A stretch of 8,297 bases of DNA, taken from the NCBI GenBank assembly GCA_030613345.1, contig JAUWMD010000107.1, positions 1-8,297 on the forward strand. The letters run 5' to 3'. Under the pieces are notes generated by a model, which saw only the letters and a list, made by a program, of their open reading frames with translations, was not told the DNA's origin and searched no databases. Positions 1 to 5,499 of this stretch are shown in pieces. This stretch comes from Candidatus Krumholzibacteriota bacterium (GTDB lineage: Bacteria > Krumholzibacteriota > Krumholzibacteriia > Krumholzibacteriales > Krumholzibacteriaceae). The translations under genes were made by a program, and so were the position numbers. Numbering within the stretch: the first letter of the stretch is position 1; every line of letters begins with the position of its first letter.

Positions 1-2
1 TC

Positions 3-626
3 CGTACTATCCTGATGGACGACACCACATACGAGGCAATGTCCGAAACACACCTCCAGAAGCTCCGAACCATGATCCTCTCGGCGGTAATGGGCACAGC
101 GAGCAGCGCCCAGTACGGCCAGATGCGCGAAGAGGGGTACATCGGCAAGACGATGGGCATCGTCGCCGGCGGCAAGTTCGCCGATCTCATCCAGGAAAAA
201 GCGAGTATCGACGGCGCGGACCTGATGGATGTAGCCGAAGAGGTCGCAGAAGGACTCGGCGAAAAGGGCAAGAAGTGGGGACTTGCGCTGGTCTACCGGG
301 TCGACATGCCCGATCACGGCGTCGTCATCCTCGGCACGACCGGCTCGCCCATGGACTCGAAATCGTTTGACATCGTAAAGGGCGGAGGCGACGAGTCGCG
401 CAAGGACTTCGACTGCCCCGGGCTGTCGCACGCGGCAGCTTACCCGATCGAGATAGTCGTCTCGAAGGATAACGGCGCGGTGAAGGTCTCGATGGTCGAT
501 GCGATGTTCCGCATGAAGATGTTCTTCGAGGACGCAGGCAAGTGGGCGTTCATGAACAACATGAAGATGCCCGGCTCGATCGACAAGGAACTCAGGAAAC
601 AGATAAAGGAAGGGTTGAAGGAGTAG
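3..626 (+). CDS. Unassigned protein, 5' partial, possibly DUF302-like at C terminus
   Basis: I do not recognise this family with confidence. The frame is open from the left edge (codons Arg-Thr-Ile-Leu precede the first ATG at 15) and no Shine-Dalgarno precedes any ATG near the edge, so the true start is probably outside the window; 203 residues follow the ATG at 15. There is no signal peptide or membrane segment in the visible part, which suggests a cytoplasmic protein. A mixed alpha/beta pattern is seen, with strands such as GLALVYRV and GVVILGTT in the middle. The last ~75 residues (PIEIVVSKDNGAVKVSMVD, then a Met/Phe-rich helix and a Lys-rich tail) loosely recall the end of DUF302 (TT1751-like) proteins, where a PCxVVV strand is followed by a second strand and a helix; the typical cysteine is absent. 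DUF302 has no settled function. It ends in a strong terminator and converges on the next gene. Confidence 0.7.
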   Translation, partial: RTILMDDTTYEAMSETHLQKLRTMILSAVMGTASSAQYGQMREEGYIGKTMGIVAGGKFADLIQEKASIDGADLMDVAEEVAEGLGEKGKKWGLALVYRVDMPDHGVVILGTTGSPMDSKSFDIVKGGGDESRKDFDCPGLSHAAAYPIEIVVSKDNGAVKVSMVDAMFRMKMFFEDAGKWAFMNNMKMPGSIDKELRKQIKEGLKE

Positions 627-654
627 CCTGACTTCGATGATCCGACTGACTGAG

Positions 655-683
655 CGGGGCGGCTCGAAAGCCGCCCCGTTTTT
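655..683 (+). terminator. Rho-independent terminator
   Basis: A perfect 10-bp stem (CGGGGCGGCT at 655-664, AGCCGCCCCG at 669-678) with a CGAA loop is followed directly by five T residues (679-683). It lies 28 bases after the stop of the first gene. The T run is only on the plus strand, so it mainly serves that gene. For the converging minus-strand gene the hairpin would form but is preceded by A residues and followed by no U tract. Confidence 0.92.
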
Positions 684-710
684 ATATTCAGATCATACTT
701 CCGGTTCCGT

Positions 711-3137
711 TCACTTGAGCAGAACCATCTTCCTCGTCTCCAGGAACCCGCCCGTGCGAAGCCTGTAGAAATAGACCCCGCTCGAGACACGGCTGCCGCC
801 GTCACCGAGGCCGTTCCATTCGGCGGTGTAGCTTCCCGCAGGTCTCGATTCGTCGATGAGCGTAGTCACGAGCCTTCCCGCCGCGTCATAGATCCGGAGC
901 GAGATATGCCCCGGCTCATTTAATCCGAACCTGATCGTCGTGATCGGGTTGAACGGGTTGGGAAAGTTCTGAGCGAGGAAGGTCGCCTCGGGCAGCGGCG
1001 CCGGGTCGTCTCCGGTGACCTCCGTCGGGATGAACAGAGCATACTGGCTCTCGTTTCCATGAATGTCGACCGCCGACACCTTGTAGAAATACCCGCTGTC
1101 CCACGTCCAGCCGCCATCGAACGAGAAGGTGTCCGGCGTCGCAGTCACGAAGTTGCCGGGACCGGGTACGAAATCGTCCGTCAGCCCGCGGTAGATCCTG
1201 TACCCGTAGAGGTCGCTCTCGATATTCGGATCCCACGTCATCTGCAGGCCCTCGGGCGTATACGACTGCTCGCCGGCTAGTCCCAGAGGCACCGCCGGGG
1301 CGAGGTTGTCGACCGAGTAGCAGCTGTCGGGATCGGAGAACCAGAAGACGGACGGCGTCGCCGTATGCGCCGCCACCATGAAATGGGACCTGTCGTTCCC
1401 CGCAACGGTCGAATCCCACAGCGTGGCCGCCGTGTACGAGTAGAACGGCTGGGTCAGGGAGTTCATGTCGGAGAGCCACTCCCAGGCATATCCCTCGCCG
1501 AGCATGATGATCCTCGCCTCCGAGCTCACCGGGAGCTCGCCGGTCTTATCAATGTCGATGATCTTTCCGCCACCGGCCTCGAGCGCCGCCGCCTCCATCG
1601 CAGAGATGCTCCTCCAGATCGAATAATGGGTAATATCGAGGTCGGGAAATGCATCGAGTCTCGACGAAGCCCACTCGACAGTGACCTGCCCGCCCTGGTC
1701 GTTCGGCACATCGGCGATCCCGCTGATCGCCGGCGCAGGGTAGCCCCAGTAGCCGTTCGCCTCGATGCGGTTGGCGAAGATGTCCGTGTCGCTCCCCGTC
1801 CTTATATCCCTCCATGTGCATACAGCTCCACCGGCACAGTCCGATATTATGTAAATATCACTTAAAATCAAGCTGGACGAGCAGACCCGCGCGCCGTCCG
1901 CAATCCAGTAAGTACCGCCACCGCTGTCGACCCTCTGGGCGTAGATCTCATACGACCAGGATCTGAGGTCGTTCCAGGCTATGACCACCCCTCCGTCTCC
2001 ATCCGGTACGACGACGGGTCTCATCTGGTGGCCTTCCGCCCCGCTGATGAGCGTCCCGTCGGTCCCCCAGAACTTCGTGCCGTACGGGGAAATGCGCTGG
2101 GCGTATACATCAGCGGGTGCGACGCGGTAGTCCTCCCAGGTAATTATCGCACCACCCTGACCGTCCGAGGCCAGGTCGGGCCAGTACTGATTGTTGGCCG
2201 CGGTGCAGATCGGCTCACCGTTGGCCGTCCACCATACACTGCTGCCGCTGTCTATCATCGAAGCCCAGATATCGCTGTTATTGATCCCGTTCCTGCCGTC
2301 TGTCCAGACGATTATCGCCCCGCCGGCCCCGTTCGTCTCGATGAGGGGATTGCTCGGGCTGCTGGCATCGTTACAGATGAGCGCTCCGCCTGTGAGCCAG
2401 GACCACTTGATCGTTCCATCAGCGTTTATTCCCTGGGCATAGAGATCCCAGTTGTTGAGGGTGGCGTAAGCCTTCCATACTACGATCGCACCCCCGGCGC
2501 CGTTGCTCGTTACGGCCGGACTTTCCAGAGCTACGAACATCGCCGACGTCACCATCACTCCGCCAGATGTCCACATAGCGGTGCTGCCCGGTTCGATTCT
2601 CTGCGCATAGATCCCGGGAGAAATACTCCTGTGGTCGTCCCACACGAGGATTACACCGCCTTCGCCGTCCTCGACCATATCATTTATCCCCTGGCTGCCG
2701 TCCATCGCGCATACCACAATTCCATTTACCGTCCACAGCAAGTTGCCTTCGGAATCGACCCTCTGCATGTAGATGTCGTTGTTGCCGTTCCTGTATTCTG
2801 TCCACGCGATATACGCACCGCCCATTCCGTCCGACGCCATGCTCAACCCCTGGGGCAGGTTGGGGCTGCCCGTGATGGCCATTCCATCCGCCGTCCACTG
2901 CATTTGGCCGTGGCGCGTGACGTGCTGGGCGTATAACTGGTAGGGAGATGCCCGGCCATCAAGCCAGGCGATGATTGCGCCGCCGTCGCCGTCGCTGATT
3001 ATTACCGGAGCGCCGACTCCGAATTCGTGCGTACAGACGTCGGTGCCGTACTCCGTCCACTGGGCGTTTGAATCAATGGGCACCGCGCAGAGCAGTGCGA
3101 TGCAGAGAGGGATGAGTACTGTCGCGATATTACGCAT
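711..3137 (-). CDS. Secreted eight-repeat protein with FN3-like regions and C-terminal sorting domain
   Basis: An 808-residue exported protein of unknown specific role. Residues 1-25 form a signal peptide (Arg-3, hydrophobic core, predicted cut after SNA before Gln-26). Residues ~30-450 hold eight ~54-residue repeats, each with a DGxGGxIIxW core followed by WxDxR and a YAQR-like segment; this suggests a beta-propeller or similar beta-rich fold. Two fibronectin-III-like regions follow (~470-600 and ~612-705, the second with YGYRIYRG and YFYKVSAVD). Residues ~708-808 are a C-terminal sorting/FlgD-Ig-like domain with NFPNPFNP (724-731), LRIYDAAGRLV, SSGVYFYRL and a closing KMVLLK, as in FCB-group proteins exported by type IX secretion or anchored at the surface. 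The start is fixed by TAAGGAGGT at 3143-3151, five bases before ATG. The likely role is at the cell surface or outside the cell, for example in binding or adhesion, but no catalytic motif is visible. Confidence 0.95.
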   Translation of the reverse strand: MRNIATVLIPLCIALLCAVPIDSNAQWTEYGTDVCTHEFGVGAPVIISDGDGGAIIAWLDGRASPYQLYAQHVTRHGQMQWTADGMAITGSPNLPQGLSMASDGMGGAYIAWTEYRNGNNDIYMQRVDSEGNLLWTVNGIVVCAMDGSQGINDMVEDGEGGVILVWDDHRSISPGIYAQRIEPGSTAMWTSGGVMVTSAMFVALESPAVTSNGAGGAIVVWKAYATLNNWDLYAQGINADGTIKWSWLTGGALICNDASSPSNPLIETNGAGGAIIVWTDGRNGINNSDIWASMIDSGSSVWWTANGEPICTAANNQYWPDLASDGQGGAIITWEDYRVAPADVYAQRISPYGTKFWGTDGTLISGAEGHQMRPVVVPDGDGGVVIAWNDLRSWSYEIYAQRVDSGGGTYWIADGARVCSSSLILSDIYIISDCAGGAVCTWRDIRTGSDTDIFANRIEANGYWGYPAPAISGIADVPNDQGGQVTVEWASSRLDAFPDLDITHYSIWRSISAMEAAALEAGGGKIIDIDKTGELPVSSEARIIMLGEGYAWEWLSDMNSLTQPFYSYTAATLWDSTVAGNDRSHFMVAAHTATPSVFWFSDPDSCYSVDNLAPAVPLGLAGEQSYTPEGLQMTWDPNIESDLYGYRIYRGLTDDFVPGPGNFVTATPDTFSFDGGWTWDSGYFYKVSAVDIHGNESQYALFIPTEVTGDDPAPLPEATFLAQNFPNPFNPITTIRFGLNEPGHISLRIYDAAGRLVTTLIDESRPAGSYTAEWNGLGDGGSRVSSGVYFYRLRTGGFLETRKMVLLK
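1812..2993 (-). repeat. Eight tandem ~54-residue coding repeats
   Basis: Within the 808-residue protein the core motif starts at residues 49, 103, 157, 212, 269, 325, 379 and 433, giving spacings of 54, 54, 55, 57, 56, 54 and 54. Seven of eight copies keep an Arg after the W-x-D segment (WLDGR, WTEYR, WDDHR, WTDGR, WEDYR, WNDLR, WRDIR); copy 4 reads WKAYA. The repeats are regular in protein but clearly diverged in DNA, so the array is old rather than freshly duplicated. The last copy has cysteines (DCAGGAVCTW) in place of the usual residues. Confidence 0.9.
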
Positions 3138-3212
3138 CGCTGACCTCCTTACAGGGAATCGGAGCGAGCCACGGCCCGCGCCTGAATTTTCAGAGATTTA
3201 CAGCCGGACGTG

Positions 3213-3241
3213 AGTATACCATATCCAGTTCTCAATATAAA
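3213..3241 (-). promoter_or_regulatory. Candidate sigma-70-like promoter of the repeat-protein gene
   Basis: On the minus strand TATACT (3213-3218, five of six to TATAAT) lies 17 bases downstream of TTTATA (3236-3241, four of six to TTGACA). This would start transcription about 70 bases before the ATG at 3137, ahead of the strong ribosome binding site at 3143-3151. It is based on sequence resemblance only. Confidence 0.45.
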
Positions 3242-3253
3242 GGACGTTAGATG

Positions 3254-3281
3254 TTGACAGGGACACCCCCTGCAGGATACA
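3254..3281 (+). promoter_or_regulatory. Candidate promoter of the lipoprotein gene
   Basis: A consensus TTGACA at 3254-3259 is followed after 16 bases by GATACA (3276-3281), only three of six to TATAAT. It points toward the lipoprotein gene and would start transcription near 3288. Its -35 lies 12 bases from the -35 of the opposite candidate promoter, so the two units may be controlled from one shared region. The -10 is weak. Confidence 0.3.
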
Positions 3282-3310
3282 GAGGGAATATCCATGACGA
3301 AATCAGCTGC

Positions 3311-3319
3311 AGAGGAGGT
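3311..3319 (+). promoter_or_regulatory. Ribosome binding site that decides the lipoprotein start
   Basis: AGAGGAGGT ends seven bases before the ATG at 3327. A competing in-frame ATG at 3294 has a weaker AGAGGGA (3281-3287) but would add eleven residues with two Glu in front of the signal peptide, which is atypical. The 3327 start gives a standard positively charged n-region. Confidence 0.7.
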
Positions 3320-3326
3320 CTGGACG

Positions 3327-3869
3327 ATGAAGAGTTCTCGTATCGCTCTTATCTGTGTTTTCGCCACTGCCGCGATGCTGCTTTCCTGTTCGGGGAGATG
3401 CCCCGGCGAACCGGGAATATACTGCGACAGGGTAAACGGCTTTCACATCACATTCCCCACGGACTGGACCGTAGATGAGGACCCCGGCGACGGCAGGGCC
3501 GTCGTCGCACAGGCGCCGCTGGAGGAAGGCGCCGAACCAGATATAACAAGAACGACGTTCGAGATACTTGTCGTCCGGATGAAAAGCGGGCCGGCCCTCG
3601 GTAGATTCTTCGATGGCTACGTAAAGAAGCTCCCCGATGGCAAACCGTACTACGAGTACGAGGACAGCGGGGAGATCAAGGTCGGCGGGCGCAAGACGAA
3701 ATACATCCTCTACGCTATAGACACAGAGCCCCGCATCGAGGCGAGGCTCGAATATTTCCAGAAAAAGGGTTCGAATATCTACATCTTCCGCGGCGTGACG
3801 AGGGGCGTCCAGTTCAACCGGTTCCACGACCAGTTCAGGGAGATCGCCTACACGTTCAGGCTGATGTGA
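3327..3869 (+). CDS. Lipoprotein with PsbP/DUF1795-like domain
   Basis: A 180-residue predicted lipoprotein. Residues 1-21 are a lipoprotein signal: MKSSR n-region, hydrophobic core, and LLSC lipobox with Cys-21 as the lipid site, so the protein should be membrane-anchored on the periplasmic side or outer membrane. Two more cysteines follow soon (25 and 33). The body begins with NGFHITFPTDW (37-47), has a strand FEILVVRM, a central basic GGRKTKYILYAI segment, and ends with FREIAYTFRLM. The opening FxxxFPxxW and the closing IAxTFR are typical of the PsbP/DUF1795 fold, widespread in bacterial lipoproteins with no single known function. It is divergent from the secreted repeat protein and converges on the regulator gene. 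No convincing terminator follows. The fold assignment comes from motif resemblance and is moderately sure; the function is unknown. Confidence 0.85.
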   Translation: MKSSRIALICVFATAAMLLSCSGRCPGEPGIYCDRVNGFHITFPTDWTVDEDPGDGRAVVAQAPLEEGAEPDITRTTFEILVVRMKSGPALGRFFDGYVKKLPDGKPYYEYEDSGEIKVGGRKTKYILYAIDTEPRIEARLEYFQKKGSNIYIFRGVTRGVQFNRFHDQFREIAYTFRLM

Positions 3870-3913
3870 ACCAGTCCACCCGCGACCTGAATCAGAAAGC
3901 CCCGGGGTGAAAC

Positions 3914-4414
3914 TCAATCCCTGAAGCCGGTCAGCAGGTCGAGCATCATCCTGCTCCTCCGCTCGTTGCCGAGCGCCTTCTTCATTATGCGGTCGAATTT
4001 GCTGAACGATTTCTCGAGGTCGTTCATCCGGGTGTATACGCCGCTTCCCTTCTCGAGCCCTGCGTTCGTGAGGAGATCGCGCAGGGCCTGCATGGCTGGG
4101 TTGAATTCCCTCTCCTTGCGCACGATCGCTATCTTGAAGAGCATCCGCCACGTATCGGGTTCGGCGACATAGAAGTCACGCCTGTCCCCCGAGATATGGA
4201 CCCTGTGGATCACGCCCCAGTTCCTCAGCTCCTTGAGCGACATACTCGCGTTGCCACGGCTTATGTCGAGCTCCCCGGCGACGGTATCCAGATCGACCGG
4301 GTCCTCGTTGAGCATGACAAAAGCGTGGATCCTCGCCATCGAGCGGTTGATCCCCCACAGTACCCCCATCGATCCCCAGGTCTCGATAAACAGGCTGTGT
4401 TCTTCTGACATCAT
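3914..4414 (-). CDS. GbsR/MarR-family transcriptional regulator
   Basis: A 166-residue cytoplasmic DNA-binding protein. The N-terminal part (FIETWGSMGVLWGINRSMAR, residues 9-28) and the winged helix-turn-helix (about 25-85) match the GbsR group of MarR-like repressors (COG1510). DLDTVAGELDISRGNASMSL holds the helix-turn-helix, with SRGNAS at 52-57 opening the recognition helix, then a wing around HISGDRRDFYVAE. The rest is helical and basic, probably for dimerisation and effector binding. Length is normal for the family. Known members control glycine-betaine and choline genes in Bacillus, but many relatives have other targets, and no osmoprotectant gene is visible here. AAGGA at 4422-4426 lies seven bases before the ATG at 4414 (a second ATG follows at 4411). 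It lies 98 bases downstream of the stomatin gene, with its own promoter-like sequence and an inverted repeat, which suggests autoregulation. Confidence 0.9.
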   Translation of the reverse strand: MMSEEHSLFIETWGSMGVLWGINRSMARIHAFVMLNEDPVDLDTVAGELDISRGNASMSLKELRNWGVIHRVHISGDRRDFYVAEPDTWRMLFKIAIVRKEREFNPAMQALRDLLTNAGLEKGSGVYTRMNDLEKSFSKFDRIMKKALGNERRSRMMLDLLTGFRD

Positions 4415-4419
4415 GTTTC

Positions 4420-4465
4420 AATCCTTTCTGAACGTACTATTCTTTTAGCACAGTCTGAAAGGATT
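4420..4465. repeat. Inverted repeat flanking the regulator promoter, candidate operator pair
   Basis: AATCCTTTC at 4420-4428 is matched perfectly by GAAAGGATT at 4457-4465. Similarity extends outward from and inward of this core (one mismatch then GA on the inner side, and a partly matching CAT/TTC on the outer side). The inner spacing is 28 bases. One arm covers the regulator's ribosome binding site and the other its candidate -35, so a dimeric repressor bound at both arms would bracket the promoter. An RNA hairpin is less likely if transcription starts between the arms. Confidence 0.6.
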
Positions 4466-4469
4466 TCAA
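4442..4469 (-). promoter_or_regulatory. Candidate promoter of the GbsR-type regulator
   Basis: On the minus strand TTGAAA (4464-4469, five of six to consensus) is followed after 16 bases by TAAAAG (4442-4447, four of six). Transcription would start near 4435, about 20 bases before the ATG at 4414. The -35 overlaps one arm of the flanking inverted repeat. Confidence 0.4.
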
Positions 4470-4512
4470 TGAAATTAATTCTCCAGCTCCCGCCGGATCG
4501 ACCGTCCAGCCC

Positions 4513-5391
4513 TTACACCGAAGGTTCTTTCGTTCCACCCCTGCTGCCGAGAGGCACGACGCCGCCGAGCTCGCCGATGACGTTGACCAGCTCGGTGTCG
4601 GCGGGGACGATTACCTTCGCGTTATCCCTGAGAGAGTTCTCCCCGGTCTCGAGGTTCTTGAGGATCTGGGCGTTGCCGATAAAATACTTGTTCGCCGCCT
4701 CGTTTACGAGCCTGATCGCCTCTGCCTCTCCCTCGGCCTCGAGTATCTTGGCCTGCCTTATGCCCTCTGCCTTCTTGATCTCGGCGCGCTTCGTGCCGTC
4801 CGCCTCGCGTTCCTTGGCATTGGCAAAGTCGAGCGCTGCGATCTTCTCGTTCTCCGCCTTGACGACCTTGTTCATCGTCTCCTGGACATCCTGTGGTGGA
4901 TCGATCTCCTTGAGCTCGGTTCGCACTATCTCCATACCCCAGTTGTTCGTCTCCTTGGCCAGGGTCATCAGCAGCTCGCCGTTTATCTTGTCGCGCTCGC
5001 TGTTGGCAGACTTCAGCGTCAGGGTACCGATTATGTTACGCAGGGTAGTGCGGGCGAGGTTGACGACCTGGTACTGATAGTCGTTGACGTTGTACTGCGA
5101 GCTCTTCACGCTCCCCTCGTCAGCCTTTACCTTGAAGTAGACCTGGGCGTCGACACTTGCGTTGAGATTATCGTTCGTGATGATCTCCTGCGGCTGTGCG
5201 TCGACCATCTGCTCGGTGATGTTGATCTTGATCATCCGCTCGACCACCGGGAATACCCAGTGGAACCCTGGCTGGGCGAAACGGTTGTACTTGCCGAGCC
5301 GCTCGACCAGCCCCCTGTGAGTTGGTCTAACTATCCTTATCCCGATCAGGAAGAAAAACAGGACCGCCGCTCCGATCAAGAAATACAGCAT
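4513..5391 (-). CDS. Stomatin/prohibitin-like SPFH (band 7) membrane protein
   Basis: A 292-residue membrane scaffold protein of the stomatin group (QmcA/YbbK-like). Residues 2-21 form one N-terminal membrane segment. The SPFH/band 7 domain spans about 22-175: RPTHRGLVERLGKYNR, then PGFHWVFPVVERM, a strand with DAQPQEIITNDN, DAQVYFKV, and RNIIGTLTLKS. A charged, Ala/Glu-rich coiled coil follows (~170-230, with ILEAEGEAEAIRLVNEAA). The tail ends in a Gly-rich segment and KEPSV. Family members form ring-like oligomers in membrane microdomains and often partner with an NfeD protein or with a membrane protease; neither is visible here. The start is set by TAGGAG at 5398-5403, six bases before ATG. 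It lies between carB (108 bases away) and the regulator gene (98 bases), in the same direction. Its leader holds two dyads that may control it. Confidence 0.95.
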   Translation of the reverse strand: MLYFLIGAAVLFFFLIGIRIVRPTHRGLVERLGKYNRFAQPGFHWVFPVVERMIKINITEQMVDAQPQEIITNDNLNASVDAQVYFKVKADEGSVKSSQYNVNDYQYQVVNLARTTLRNIIGTLTLKSANSERDKINGELLMTLAKETNNWGMEIVRTELKEIDPPQDVQETMNKVVKAENEKIAALDFANAKEREADGTKRAEIKKAEGIRQAKILEAEGEAEAIRLVNEAANKYFIGNAQILKNLETGENSLRDNAKVIVPADTELVNVIGELGGVVPLGSRGGTKEPSV

Positions 5392-5410
5392 GGCAGACTC
5401 CTATGCGTTT

Positions 5411-5431
5411 GAATGAAATACCCGTTCATTC
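5411..5431. repeat. Perfect 7-bp dyad in the stomatin leader
   Basis: GAATGAA (5411-5417) and TTCATTC (5425-5431) are perfect inverted arms around a 7-base centre. The dyad lies 20-40 bases upstream of the stomatin ATG, close to where transcription could begin. It is suited to a dimeric repressor or a weak leader hairpin. It has no T tract, so it is not a terminator. Confidence 0.5.
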
Positions 5432-5462
5432 TACATACAGTACAGGGCGCCTGTATATTCAA
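5432..5462 (-). promoter_or_regulatory. Candidate long-spacer promoter with internal dyad
   Basis: On the minus strand TTGAAT (5457-5462) and TATGTA (5432-5437) are 19 bases apart. The 15-base hyphenated palindrome TACAGG-GCG-CCTGTA (5441-5455) sits inside the spacer. This geometry is like promoters controlled by MerR-family activators, but both hexamers are imperfect, and a 17-base spacing to TGTATG is also possible. It would transcribe the stomatin gene. Confidence 0.3.
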
Positions 5463-5499
5463 TTACATGGAAATGCGTACCGGAATCCGCAAGATGGCG

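Noticed and set aside
655..678. Same hairpin as a terminator for the minus-strand repeat-protein gene
   Set aside because: On the minus strand the stem is preceded by A residues but not followed by a U tract, so termination there would be weak at best.
2028..2936. 302-codon plus-strand open frame opposite the secreted repeat protein
   Set aside because: It runs antisense to a convincing repeat-containing gene, its product is Arg/Pro/Val-rich with no recognisable domain, and such frames are common opposite GC-rich genes.
3294..3326. Upstream ATG at 3294 as the lipoprotein start
   Set aside because: It would put an acidic eleven-residue extension before the lipoprotein signal, and the ribosome binding site before 3327 is stronger. 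It is still possible.
3855..3907. Short inverted repeats and CCCCGGGG between the converging lipoprotein and regulator genes
   Set aside because: Arms are short or have no loop, spacing is long, and there is no T tract, so I do not call a terminator.
3303..4151. 282-codon minus-strand open frame spanning the lipoprotein and regulator genes
   Set aside because: It crosses two well-supported genes in the wrong frames and its product is a low-complexity mix rich in Arg, Asp and Pro.
4469..5077. 202-codon plus-strand open frame opposite the stomatin gene, preceded by AAAGGA
   Set aside because: The ribosome-site-like sequence is one arm of the inverted repeat. The product is a Ser/Ala/Leu-rich reflection of the stomatin coiled coil read in reverse, with no domain.
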